A stretch of DNA of 64,000 nt from the NCBI RefSeq assembly GCF_000687475.1, contig NC_057317.1, positions 2,604,001 through 2,668,000 on the forward strand, read 5' to 3'. The DNA comes from Ustilaginoidea virens (lineage: Eukaryota > Ascomycota > Sordariomycetes > Hypocreales > Clavicipitaceae). This document shows positions 8,814 through 20,710 of this stretch, one piece after another; the stretch's first letter is position 1; each line of letters opens with the position of its first letter. Under the pieces are notes generated by a model. The model did not search any database. It was not told where the DNA came from and saw only the letters and a program-made list of their open reading frames with translations. Position numbers and translations under genes: made by a program.

Positions 8814-10830
8814 ATGGCCCCGACCGGCTCGTCAGAGAAACAGCAGCAACAGCAGCAACAGCAGCAACAGCAGCAACAGCAGCAACAGCAGCAACAGCAG
8901 CAACAGCGGCAACAAAAAGACAAGAGGAGACATGATGCCCCTGCTGGACCGCCTCGGTGGCCACACGCCCTCCTCGGCGCCGTCGTCTTGACCCTGCTGC
9001 CCCTCCTCCACATCCTCGTCTCGCCAGACACAAAGGTCGAGGAGTCGTTCAACCTGCAAGCCACCCACGACGTGCTCGTCTACGGCACCCCCGTCTCCTC
9101 GCCCGGCGCCCGCCTGCGCCAAACCTACGACCACTTCAGCTTCCCCGGCGCCGTGCCTCGCACCTTTGTCGGCGCCGTCGTCCTCGCCGCCCTGAGCCGC
9201 CCGCTCGTCGCCCTCGTCGGCTTCCACCACGCCCAGGTCGTCGTGCGCGCCGTCCTGGCCCTGCTCAACGCCCTCTGCCTGCTTGCCTACCGCAGAGCCG
9301 CCGCCGCCGCCTTTGGCACCCGCACGGCCACGTGGTGGCTAGTCCTCGTCGCGAGCCAGTTCCACCTCGTCTACTATCTGGGGCGGACGCTTCCCAACAT
9401 GTTTGCCTTTGGGCTGAGTGAGTTTCTTCCCCCCCTTGCAGGAGCAACAGACGGGCGGGGGGCTTGTTTGTTGCTGCTTGCTGCTTGCTGCTGCTGCTGC
9501 TGCTGTTGTTGTTGTTGTTGTTGCTCCTTGGCTCACACTTCACCCACCCCCTTTTTTTGGTTTTTTTTTTCCCCCCTCGTCAAAACTCCTAGCCACCCTT
9601 GCTTCGGCCCTTCTGCTCCCCGACAAGCACGGGCGGGTCAGCGCCCTCGGCATCAAGCGGGCCCTCGCCCTGCTCACCTTTGCCGGCGTCGTGTTCCGCT
9701 CCGAGATTGCCATCCTCCTCTTGGCAACGTCGGCCCATCTGCTGCTCAGCAAGCAGGTTGCCCTGGCATCGCTCGTCACCGTCGGCCTCGCCTCCTTTGT
9801 CGCCTCGCTCCTCGTCTCCGTCTCCGTCGACTCGTACTTCTGGCAGCGGCCCGTCTGGCCGGAGCTCTCGTCCTTCTACTACAACGCCGTTCGGGGCCAG
9901 TCCTCCAACTGGGGCGTCTCGCCCTGGCACTACTACTTCACCTCGGCTCTGCCGCGCCTGCTCCTCAACCCTCTCGCCCTGCCGCTTGCCGCCCTCGCCT
10001 CGCTGCACCCTTCGCTCGGGCGCCAAACCAGGGCGGCCCTCGCGCCCAGCCTCCTCTACGTCGCCCTGTACTCGATCCAGCCGCACAAGGAAACCCGCTT
10101 CGTCTTGTACGTCGTCCCCTCGCTCACCCTCGCCGCCGCCTCGTCCGCCAACTACCTCTCCTGCCGAGCCTCCAAATCCCCCCTGTACGCGCTTGCCGCC
10201 CTCGCCCTCGCCCTGTCCGTCGTCGCCACCTTGGCCGCCAGCTCCGGCATGCTCCTCCTCTCCTCCCTCAACTACCCGGGCGGAGATGCCCTGCGCCAGC
10301 TCCAGGCCCATGTCGGCAGCCGCCACGACGCCGCGGACCCCGTCAAGGTGCACGCCGACGTGCTCACCTGCATGACCGGCCTCTCCCTGTTCAACCAGAA
10401 CCGGCGGGGTCTTCCTCTGGCCCTGGGCGGCCACGCCGGCGGCGCGGCCAATCTCGCGGCCAATCCCACCGCCGCCCACGACCACCAACCCGTCTTCTTG
10501 GTTGACAAGACGGAGCGGAGCGAGAAGCTGGGCTGGCCGGCGTTCTGGCAGCAGTTTGACTACGCCTTGCTGGAAGACGTGGCCCTGGCCCTGGGAGAAT
10601 GGGAGGTCGTCGGCGTCGTGCACGGATACGACGGGATCCAGGTGCTGAAGCCTGGGCAGCCAGATCCAAGCACGGGGCAGGGGCAGCAGCAGCAGCAGCA
10701 CAGGCTTCTCGGCCTCGCCGCCCGCGTCGCCTCGCTGAGGGAAGCCGTCAGACGCTACTCTCGCGGCTGGTGGGTTGGGCCAAAGATGTCTCCCCGCGTC
10801 CACGTCATGAAGCAAAGAAGTCTTGCGTGA
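8814..10830 (+). CDS. ALG12: ALG12-type dolichyl-P-Man alpha-1,6-mannosyltransferase (GT22)
   Basis: ER-lumenal mannosyltransferase that adds the alpha-1,6 mannose to Man7GlcNAc2-PP-dolichol during N-glycan precursor assembly. Model: join(8814..9417, 9593..10830), 613 aa. The phase-1 intron splits a Thr codon (FGL-T-TLASALLLP). Family hallmarks are KVEESFNLQATHD with YDHFSFPGAVPRTF near the N-terminus, a series of hydrophobic segments, SSNWGVSPWHYYF, and HKETRF (366-371) in the usual GT22 place. Oddity: residues 10-31 are an uninterrupted run of 22 Gln encoded by a CAGCAGCAA 9-bp repeat, ahead of the first membrane segment. The start at 8814 is the ATG just before the Gln tract; the next Met (at 8931, in KDKRRHDAP.. 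context) lies after the tract, so initiation there would remove it. The intron carries its own CTG/TTG array. The 425-codon antisense frame is a shadow. Confidence 0.92.
8841..8906 (+). repeat. poly-Gln-coding CAG/CAA array in ALG12
   Basis: 66 nt arranged as CAGCAGCAA units, giving 22 Gln followed by Arg-Gln-Gln. The regular CAA interruptions mark a 9-bp minisatellite rather than a pure CAG run. Confidence 0.95.
9471..9522. repeat. CTG/TTG array in ALG12 intron
   Basis: Irregular TGCTTGC units, then CTG, then GTT units within the 175-nt intron; all frames stay open, giving misleading Cys/Val-rich translations. Confidence 0.85.
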
Positions 10831-11780
10831 TTTCCAAGTAGTGTATGCAGTGTGGTTCAACAGCACCGACCGTCATGTTTCTTGTCTGGCGTACAAAACA
10901 AAGTCGTACAAAGCAGCGCGGCAACACAGCCGTGCAAAACAGCCCCCTCCCCCCAAAGGCACACCGCAACCCCCGTGATAATTTTGTTTCTCTGACTAGT
11001 GACAAAAAAAAAAGGCCCAAGTCATCACGCTACACATGTGTAGTCGAATCCTAGGCCACGGCAGACAGACAAAGTTCCAGCCCGAGCCGCCCCGGGAGCG
11101 GGGGGTAGACCATCATCAACCCCCCCCCCCCCCAAAAAAAAAAAAAAAAAAACCACCCACCGATAACAAACAAAGCGCCCCGAACCCAGGTCAACGAGCA
11201 AGAGAAACAAAGCCATACACAGCATGCTCCTAGAGCGACAGGCCAACACCAACACACAAAAAAAAGAGAGAAACGAAACGAAACGAAAAGAGGAGAAAAA
11301 CAACAAGCAGTACAGACTGAAACGCAAACGCCTCTTGATGGCCCTTGACTTGCTGGTTTGTGCCACAGCCTCAAGGGGGACATGGCAAAGGAACAACTCC
11401 GCAACTTGGATACGTAAACCCGACCAGCCGAGAAATGACCTCTATGGCGCCCAGCTCTCCAAGCGTCCCGGGACGGAGGCTGCTTCCCCGTTGTAGTTCC
11501 ACAGTAGGCAGGAGGGCAACCTCTGCACAACGAGCTCCTTATACACAAAACAGTAAAACAGTGGCACAGTCGAGATGTCACTGTTGCTCGGGGGGAATAA
11601 AAAAAAGAATAAATATAGAAGAGGAGGAGGAGGAGGATGAGGAGTAGGAGGAGGATGAGGAGTAGGAGGAGGAGCAACAAGAGGGAAAAGGAGAAAAAGA
11701 TCAAGAGCTGATCCAGCGTTCTTCCGAGGCCGTTGCCAAGGCATCGCTCCGCACGCTCGTCGGGCGCCAAAGCACCGGTT
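10831..11780. other. convergent spacer between ALG12 and adenylate cyclase
   Basis: 950 bp that must contain both 3' UTRs. It holds a C13-A19 junction near 11.13 kb and a GAG/GAT purine array at 11.62 kb. No coding signal was seen. Confidence 0.5.
11618..11674. repeat. purine (GAG/GAT)n array
   Basis: GAG triplets interrupted by GAT and TAG, in a block repeated twice. It lies just downstream of the adenylate cyclase stop. Confidence 0.85.
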
Positions 11781-14700
11781 TTAATCTGCGCCGGCAGTGT
11801 CATCCGTCCCCTTGGCATCAGGCCGAGTCGCCATCCTGTTTGCATCGTCCAGAGGTGGCAGCTCTCCGTACGTCTGCCTGTAGCGCGCGAGCTCTCGCTG
11901 TTGCTGCACGAAAGAGTCAAGAATCAGAGCCATCGGACCGGCCAAATCGTCAAGTCGGCGCAGAGGTCCTCGTCCGTGAGCAATATGACGCACGGCAAGC
12001 GTCGAGATGCATGTCTAGGTGTACGCTGGTTAGTGTCCGGCAAATAGAGAAGACTAAGAGAGGCAACTGAAAAAGCAAACAAGACGGAAAAAAAAAAATA
12101 AAAAAAGATAAAAAAATGGTTGTTGCGGTTCACACACACGACTAAAAGGGGGGAGCTGCATGCAGCCGGAACCTACCTCGATTCTGCTCACTTGATGCTC
12201 CAGAAAATGTATCAGGAACCGTTCCGTAACCTCTCCTCCTCTTGACTTCACTCTTTCTAGAAGCTCAGTCTCCAGAGGCTGCAAGCCAGACTCTCTCACG
12301 CACTCCAGAGTGCTGCATAGCATTTCCAACCGCAGGCCGATCCTCCACAGCGCCCAGATGCTTTCTGGGTCAAAGGAAAGTTCGGCTCCGGAAGGAAGAA
12401 CGGCGAATTTCTCCGGCCCTTCGTCGCGTCGCTGCTCATGCTGCTGGTGCTGCTCGATTCGCCCGGCCAGCGCATGCGGGTACAACGAGTACACGACTTC
12501 GGGATTTTCCAGTCCCTTGAGCTTCTTCTCGCCCATCTCCTTGACCTCGAAACCTTGAGAGGTGAGGGATCTCAAGTCTTTCCGTATAGCAGTAGCAATC
12601 GAATCATCCTCAAAGGCATCGTCAGACCCGGCGGAGTTGTTGCGTTCCGTATCCTGGTAATTTTCAAGGCATCTTTGAATCTCGGATATAAAGTCCGAGG
12701 AGACGGTGATTTGGCCCCCGTCTGCTACCGACGAGATCCTCGACGCCTTGTTCACCATGGGCCCAAAGTAGTCCATGCGGCGCGTCACGGGATCGGTCTC
12801 GCTCACGCAGTCCCCAAAATGTATACCCATCCTCACCGACAAGCCCCTGAAAATCAGGTTCCCCTCCTTGTCCAGGATCGGTTGGCAGGAAGCTGAATTC
12901 AGCACCTCCGAGGGCCAGCAGACATCAAGCAGCTCCATCTGGACTGCGAAGCACCAAAGGAGGGCCGACGTGGCTGTGGGAAACGATACCATGAATGCGT
13001 CGCCCTCCGTCTTCACTTCGTATCCCCCGATTTGTCTCAGCTGTCGCCGCATAACCTCGTTGTGCAGCTTGATGGCTGATCTCATGGCGCTAGGGAACAT
13101 TTCCCACAACGTCGTCGAGTTCTTGATATCCGTGAATGCTATGGACACGTTGCCGGTTGGGGCTGGAATCTCAGCCTCCAGCCGGTTAAGCGAGGAATCC
13201 AGCACCTCGCCCTTTGGTCTGCGGGCTCGTCGGGTGGATGACACCTGGGTGTCGTCTAGGATGCCTGAAGGATACAAGGACATGCTCGTGCCGCGATGAA
13301 GGCGAGATCGCTCAACTCTGCGCTTGAGGTCCGCAACGCTAATCATCATGACCATGATCTTCCCCGACGCACCGTACGCCATGGCAAAATCACGCAGCTT
13401 CTGCGCTGCCCTCATGAGGTCCTGGCGCTCGGATCGGGCAATGTCGGTTATCAGCCCAGGAGACAGATACTCCCAAAGCTCGCTGGTGGCCATGAGAATG
13501 ATCTCGTCCTGCTCCTCGATCTTCATGTTGCTGACATGCGGGGCGGCCTGGACGGCAGGCATCAAGTCGACGTAGCCAAACGCTCGAGAAACTTGAAGCA
13601 AGTCGTTGAGCCTACCGTTGCGGGAGACCCATCCTCCAGCTTCTCTTATCCTCGACCTTTCCGAAGGCTCGGCCGGGTCGTGTTTTCGGGTGAGAATCTC
13701 GTGTTTACCGTCCGTTTTGATCACCATTGCCTGAACGTCACCGACGTTGGCGACGTAGAGCTCCGTGCCGCGCAAGTACGCAACGGTCGCCACACCACCC
13801 GAGTTGAGATCCTCCTTGCTGAGAACGACCGGTTGCGCCGAGCCCCTGTGAGACGTCTTGGGCCTTTCTTCAGCGTGTTGGACGGCAATGGTGACGAGAT
13901 CCTTGTTCAGAGCCAAGAACGCCCTTCGCAGTGCATCGGCAGGCGTGTCGTCCGGGCGGTTCTTCAGCGATTTGAGTTCCATGGCAAAGATGTGCCCGAA
14001 GTTCTCATGCAGGAACTTGGCGATTTTCGAACCACCACTTGACAGGGCTTGTCCGTCAAACAAGCCCAGGAGCATCTCCGTCTCGGACGAGTTGAACCGC
14101 GGAACGACGAGATCCACGGTGGACAGGTGCTCGTTTTTGCCAAGGGTATCGGCCATGCCGTATGGGAGATGTCCAGCCAACGACCCCGAGGTTCGCACTC
14201 TTCGATCTTCGCTTTGGTCGGGGATGCTGGGCTGCGTCAGGGTCACATCCATGAGACCGAGTATTCTCAGGTTTGAAAGTCGGCTAAAGTCTGTATATTG
14301 TTCACGGTTCATAGCTCCGGGTCCATCCGGGCCTCCCCAGGTCGTCTGCTTGATCTCAAGCCGCTTGTTGCCCGAAAGATTGAGATATCGAAGATTAGGG
14401 TTTAGGTTCCAGTTCCAATCGTATGGGACGTTTGAGATGTTGTATTTGAGGTAGTTGTTCCCACAGTCCAGCACCGCGAGCTTCTTGGCTCTCGAAATAT
14501 CAGCCGGGAGGTTGGTGAATTTGTTGCCGTTGATGTAGAGTGTTTGCAAAAGGCTCGATTCCTCCAGGTCGTCAGCGGGCAGTGAAGTGAGGCCATTGCC
14601 CGACAGATACAACTCAACAAGCTGTGGCCAAGTCTTGATCGATCTCTGAGGCATGTCGCTGATCTCGTCATTGTACGAAAGATTCAGCGCGCGCAATTCG

Positions 14701-17700
14701 GACAGCAGAGTGATCTGGTCGAAGACATCATCGTCCAGTCGGTTATCGGCCAGGGAGAGGCTACGCAGAGACCCTGCGAAAGTGTTCGTGAGCCTGGAAG
14801 AAAGACCAGAGTCCTTCCTAGTGGCAGCGGGCGGCGGGGTGGAAGAGTTGGTGGTGGCTTGTGACGCTGCCCGAGATACGACAGATGTCTTCCGTCCTCC
14901 TTTCCCATAGACAGACACGACCGAACTTTTTCTGTCGGCGCCGCCCAGTATCGGCGACGGGCCGACGCTGAGCAACGTACTCGAGGCTTGGCTGGGGCGA
15001 CGTTCGTCGTCAAGCTCTTCCGAGCTGGGAGTTGACGGCATCGTGTTTGCTGGTAGAGGCTTACCATTCGGCACGGAAGGCGGTCCTGATGAATCCTCGC
15101 CGGGGACCCGTGGAGGTCTTGACGCAGGCTTGGGGAAAGCGTCCAGCACGTTGGAGGACGCGTTGAAGCTCTCTAGCTTGTTGGCCCACCAGATCTCCAT
15201 AGGCAACTTGGAGATGTTATTCCCTCTGACATCCAAGACGCGCAATTCCGTCAGGCAACCGACCTGCGGCGGCAATTCGCCCACGGAGTTGTGAGCGATG
15301 CTGAAATGTTCCAAGCGACTCAACGTGCCAATCTGCTGAGGCAGGGAAACAAAGTAGTTCCTATCCAGCACCAACGTCTCCAGGTTAACCATGTTGGCAA
15401 AAGCAGAGTCAATGCTTGCCAGTTGGGCGTGTGACAGGTTCAGAGTCTTGAGAGTCGGCACAGCTTCCGTGATTTCAAACTTGTTGAGAGGATTGGAGTT
15501 GAGCTTCAACTGCCTAATGACTTCAAACTTGCCCACAAATGACGAAATGCGGTTATGAGCCGCAGTCAGAATCTCCAGTTTGGGCAGTTCCGAGATTATG
15601 TCAATGCTCGTGATGAAATTATACTTGATGTCCAGTTCACGCAGGCTCAGCAACTGGCGAAACCCTTCTGACACTTCGTCGGCCAGCCTATTATTAGTGA
15701 TTAGAAGCTTTTCCAGGTTTTTCAAATTGCCAATCTCGTCCGGAAGACTCGAGATCCCGTTGAAACTCAGATCCAAGTCCACCAAGCTGTGTAACTGGCA
15801 CAGGAATGGAGGGAACTTGTCGAGAAAGTTTGAAGAAATGTTCAAGCTGCGCAACGCCTGGTAAGCTCCAAAAGAAGGGGGCAGATGGGTCAGCCGATTG
15901 TTCGCTAGATTCATCTTGAGTAATCCAGTCAGTGTATCCAATTCGGCATGTTCCAGCTGCTCCAGTCGGTTGTTGGAAACATCCAAGTACGTGAGCCTTG
16001 AGGCGCGGCCCAGGCTGAGCGGAAGTTTCCTTGCCTCGTTGTTGTTGAATTTGATGTCTCGAAGTTGTTTGCAAGACTGTATAAAGTCTCGTGGTACGTC
16101 AAGAGACAGGTTCCTCGACATGTTGAGGGATATGATGTCGGCCGCCTTGAGATACAGAGAAATAGGGATGGTGACGAGGTTGCGCCCAGAAAGGTCGACG
16201 TAATTGAGCTTTTGCGTGCGGGAAATGCCCAAATCCATCGTCTTTGCATGGAAATCGCTCTCTCGCGCAGACAAGAACATGAAGCGGCAGAGGTATCCAT
16301 TGTCCTCTCGTCCCAACTCCTCAAGTCTATCCTTCTCCTCGTAGCCAACCTGTTGCAGAAGCCTTTTCTGAATCAGAAGCGGTCGTTCAGCTGGACCCAG
16401 CACGCGAATGAGGTCGTGTTTCTTCATGATGATGTGATAGTTCTCGAGGCCGTCAACCACGTAGGTCTTTTTAATCACCTGAGATATAACGTCAATGACT
16501 GTCGAGTCTAGATCCATTTGATGCGTTGAAAATGTCCCATCAGATCGGAATATTCGAATAAAGTACGACGACAGTTTCTCGTCGGGTCGCGGAGGGCTTC
16601 CGACTTCATCCATGTCTGGCGCGTTTTCGGAATTGTCCTCTGTGTTTCTGCGCACCGCCCAGCTGTCAGGAGCGTCCCAGCGACCTTTTGGGCCATCAAC
16701 GGTTGATTCCCTTCTATCGGCATCGATATTGTTGATGAAGGACAAGTCCATGGGTGTCAGCAACGGAGGCTTCGTCAAGATGCCCTCCATGTCGTTCAAA
16801 TTGGTGTCCAGATGGTAAACGTTGCCGGCGGAATCTTTATGTTCCGTGGGCCCAATGTGTTCGTCATTGTTGTCAGAAGGTCTCTGGCCTCTGGTCTTCT
16901 TCGAAAACGGCAACTTGTTGTTAAAAGTTGCCGTACGGTTGGCTCCGATTCGTGGATCCTGACCATCGCCTGGCTCAGGAGTGCCTGGATAATATCCCGG
17001 CGGGGGCATGTCGGGACGAGGGAACTCTGCCCTGGACGACTTGGTCTGCAACGACTTGGTAGACTGCGGTAGATCTCGGAGCCTCGTAGAGCCATCATCC
17101 CGGTCCTTATTCCGCCGCAGACGGCCCAAGATTCCCCGCTTTCCATGGTGAACAGGAGATGTTGAGCCGTCCGCATGGTAACCTCCTCTAGAGCCAGGCC
17201 GACCGCTGTTTGCGCTGGGTGTCGGACTTTGCGCTCGAGATCGCTGATTAGACATCCCGGCGGATGGTCCCCGGTCTCGCGAGTGGTGCTGAGCGGCGAA
17301 CGAGTCTTCTCTGCTACAGGTCGCTCTCAAGGATCTCGGGTCTTCATTGCTCTTATTTTGGCGGTGGTGATGACCATGCAGGTGGTGCGAGCCTGGGCCA
17401 GACCGCGCAGAGGACGAGGATTTGGGGGGATGCTGAGTCGAGCCTTCTGATACGTATCGCTCTCGGTCCGGACCGGTCAGACTATTGCGTACAGGTGCTT
17501 CCCCGTACCGGGCGATGTCCTACACAAGTCGAAAGGGTTTAGTCCGACGCCACAAAGCCACAAAGACATGAAATGAGAAAGCACTGAGGGCAATATGCCA
17601 GCAGATTTGAACGATGAGCGCAGAAAGGGGCAAAGAAGTGGACATGACCAAGACGTGAAGCCACATGAAACTTTTTTTTTTTTTTAGCACGGTCGACTTG

Positions 17701-19261
17701 AGCCGTGCAGCACACTAGAACGAGTGGATTGATCATGAAAAGGCACTGGTTGGGTGGTGGGGAGAAAGGGGGGGGGGGGGGGGGGGGTGGAGGAAGGCCA
17801 GTAGCGCACTGATGAGTCTAAATCGTCTTAGGGCGGGGAACTTATTTAGGGGAGATGACGAAGATGGATCAGAGGAGGGGGGGGGGAGGGCACAAGCGCC
17901 TGGGCAACAAGTTGATCGCAGACGCTTGCCAGGGACTGTCAGGTATGAAACAACAAAGTGCTTACCGTGTTATCCTGGAAGAGGAAAGGAACAACTTCTG
18001 GATTGGGAACTGGAGTCCTCGGTCTCGAAGAGGAAGGCGATGCTTCCCGGTCTGTAGCATTGGAGTGCTGACGATCGCGTTGTGACGGACGACCATGGCT
18101 GTACGATCGGGAACGATGTTCCTTGCCAGGAATCGAATTGGGCAGGCTGCTTTCGGAACTGTCCCGGCCAGGAAACTCCTCGCCGAAGAAGCCCTGAAGT
18201 TTGCGGAAGCCACCACGATTTACGCTAGCTTTGGAGCCTTGGCTGCTGGCTGTGGTAACTATGCTAGCCACTGAGGGTCGTCTTCCATCCATGTTGTAAA
18301 GAGTGTCGGCGTAGTCCTGGCTTATGGATCCGGACCCAGTCCCCGGTCGACCCATGATTGATGGGAGAGCGGGCGAGAACTGCGAGGCCATGGACAGGCT
18401 ATCGCTGGAGTCATTGTAGAAGCTAGTGGGCAAGCCCTTGGGAGAGGCAAGAGGGGGCGCGTTGGACGACGTCCAATGCGCAGCAAGCTGGGAGCCCTGG
18501 CCGGCCCCAGAGTGGTTGTGGTGAGGCAAGTGCTGCTGGGGGGAGTATTGGTGATAACGCGTCGGCTCAAGAACGGCAAGGTCGCGGCGATGATTGGACA
18601 AGTCGCTCGGTCGACGATCTTGAGCGGCGGTGTAGCTGAAAGCCGAGGATGAGGGCGAAAGGTCACCCTGGGTAGCTGTTGTCGATGTGGGAGATACTTG
18701 GCCATCGTCTCTGAAGTTTCTGACGCCGAGGATCCGTTAGCGGAGAACAAACAATGAGCCGTGTGGCGGAGGACGAAGCTTTCACAAGAACCGCGCTCCT
18801 CCTCCTCCTCCTCCTCCTCCTCCTCCTCCTCATCCTCATCCTCATCCTCGTCCTGCTCTTCCTTTTCTTCTTCTTCTTCTTCTTCTTCTTCCCCCATGTC
18901 TCCGTCATGACGGGGGAAAGCCAGGCGCATGTGGCGGGGGAAGCGGCAGATGCGACGGAGATTGGAAAAAAAAGGCTTGGGCCAAGAAGAAGTGTTGCCT
19001 CACTCACCTCCGGCCATGACCGCTGTCTTGCGTGTCAATGCGCATGTTGGTTTCCCGCCGTGCGCTGATGGATGAAGATGTAGGCATCGCTGGTGCTGAC
19101 GGTTTTGCCGTCAAGGACGAGCGAGTGCTACCGGTACTGGCACTGACGCTCGTTATTGAGCTGATTCGGGCAGCGGCCTCATTTTCCGTCATGATCTCCG
19201 GGCCGCGCTTGCGCAGCCGTTGGCCATGTCCTTCCGGGGTAGTCTCTGGATCGAGTCGCAT
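11781..19261 (-). CDS. CYR1: adenylate cyclase (fungal RA-LRR-PP2C-cyclase type)
   Basis: Makes cAMP from ATP at the membrane and feeds PKA signalling. Model: complement(join(11781..12014, 12177..17519, 17966..18719, 19008..19261)), 2194 aa, with phases consistent at all three introns. Approximate domains: Ser-rich disordered N-terminus 1-640; Ras-association domain 650-740; leucine-rich repeats 775-1385; PP2C-like domain 1455-1745, where the usual DGH metal motif reads LGLFDGQ; class III cyclase domain 1790-1990, with the metal-binding FTDIKNST and TEGDAFMVSF. The last exon supplies the C-terminal 77 residues (LALILDSFVQQQR-like helical tail); reading past its donor gives a Phe-rich artefact. 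An in-frame TGA directly precedes the ATG at 19261; Met24 (19192) is an alternative start. Intron 1 (18720-19007) carries a long CCT/TTC array. Length matches N. crassa CR-1 and Magnaporthe MAC1. Confidence 0.94.
18796..18892. repeat. (CCT)n-(CAT CCT)n-(TTC)n array in adenylate cyclase intron 1
   Basis: 97 nt of nearly pure pyrimidine on the + strand (purine on the gene strand) inside the 288-nt first intron. Confidence 0.92.
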
Positions 19262-19592
19262 TCATGTCCCACTCGTCGTTCAGAAAAACGAACGGGGTCG
19301 AGGTCCTTTTTGCGAGGGAAATATCGCCAGGGCGGCCCTGTTGAGCCAGCTCCCGGGATGGATTGTTGAACAGGCAAGAGACAAGCTTCGTGAACAGGTA
19401 GAGCGCAGAGGTCCGGGCCCTTTTATCGAAAAGGCGTGCTCAAGACGTTGGGGCAACTCGACTCGGATTCGTAGAGCAGCTTGCAGACACCATGAAGATG
19501 GGAAACGCCGTCAGGTTGGTTGTTGGTGACGGGCAATGGAAGCGGAGCAAATGTGAGGCTGCGGAGGTGGTGGCGCTCTACCGCGTAACGTC

Positions 19593-19661
19593 AGGTAAGA
19601 TAGGTAAGGTAGGTACCTACCTACCTAGGTACCTAGGTAGCTAGCTACCTTAGGTACCTAA
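19593..19661. repeat. GGTAGGTACC/CCTAGG palindrome cluster
   Basis: Alternating GGTAGG, GGTACC and CCTAGG blocks, self-complementary, about 330 bp upstream of the adenylate cyclase ATG. Confidence 0.85.
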
Positions 19662-20279
19662 GCTAATGGCCGGATTTATTACTTCAACGTTCTCCTCATT
19701 CTTGGTGCAAGCGCACAACTCCAGACTTGCTTCGAGCTAAAACGGGAAGGAGGGGGGGGGGGGGGGGTGTGTAAGAAAGAAAGAAAAAAAAAGAAAAGGA
19801 ACAACAAAGAAAAGGGTCTTTGGGCTCAGAGGGTAACCTCAGGGATAGCTCTAGGAATGAAAAGTTCTAGGTTGGCACAGAGGACTGGTCCGAAACATTG
19901 ATGCGTTGCAAGTCCTCACTGGGCTCCAAACATCTCAGCTGCTGGGCACGAATGATAAAAAGTTAAGGACAGTTGACATCAATGGAGGCAATGTTGTGAC
20001 GGAGCTGGCAGGGCCTTGGGGCGTCTGGTCAACTAAGCACCAATGACTGCGGCCTGCCCAACTGAAAAGGCTCGGTCTGGTCTGGTCAACCTGGGTTCAA
20101 TATTTATGTTAGTTGCCGCGACAAGGGCCCGGTGCCAGTTGTTGACCAGCTACCAGGTAGGTACCTACATCTGGTATGTACGGAGTAATGAATGCTGGGT
20201 CGATCATTTACCTTAGGTCTGGTCAATCAATAATTGTCTGTTTGCCAGCAAGCGCCAGGCCCCTTGTCGAACTGCCTGG

Positions 20280-20710
20280 CATCCCTTTGGCTGTGTTAAG
20301 GTGCAGCTTTTGTATCGGACCCACTCTTTGCTAAATACCTACAAGGTACCCTCTTGGCAACTGGCCTAGTCACCAAACCTTTATCATTAAAATCCTTATA
20401 CTAGGGAATTCTGGCATTTTTAATAGAGCTAATAAGTGACATCTTAAGAGCTAGTAATAATGCCTTTCTATCTGCCCTTATCACTGTTAAGTTGACAGCC
20501 TAATATTATGGGAATAGCCTTATAGCGCTATATGCCTGGCCCTATAGGTGCGATAAGTGCGATATAGCTCTTTGTAAGTCTGGAAATTGCCGGTACTTAT
20601 ACTACTCTACTATTTACTAGTCTGCTAATGTACCCTTTAATTTACGGTTTTCTATTGGCTAAAACCCTGGTTAGTTACAAAAGCTGCACCTTAACACAGT
20701 CAAAGGGATG
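20280..20710. mobile_element. MITE-like element with 35-bp terminal inverted repeats
   Basis: The left end (20280-20314, starting CATCCCTTTG, then CTGTGTTAAGGTGCAGCTTT) matches the reverse complement of the right end (20676-20710) with one mismatch. The 360-bp interior is conspicuously A+T-rich compared with both flanks and has no open frame of note, as expected for a non-autonomous DNA transposon, possibly worn by repeat-induced point mutation. I found no convincing target-site duplication (flanks TGCCTGG and TGCGGGC are only similar). Superfamily is unknown. Confidence 0.75.

Noticed and set aside
9589..10866. 425-codon minus-strand frame opposite ALG12
   Set aside because: Gly/Glu/Arg-rich shadow of a high-GC coding exon; no family features.
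11036..11058. AGTCGAATCCTA resembling a tRNA T-loop
   Set aside because: No paired T-stem and no upstream tRNA body.
12054..12176. Phe-rich C-terminal extension of adenylate cyclase
   Set aside because: It is read-through of a 162-nt intron with a good GTAGGT donor; the real C-terminus continues in the exon ending at 11781.
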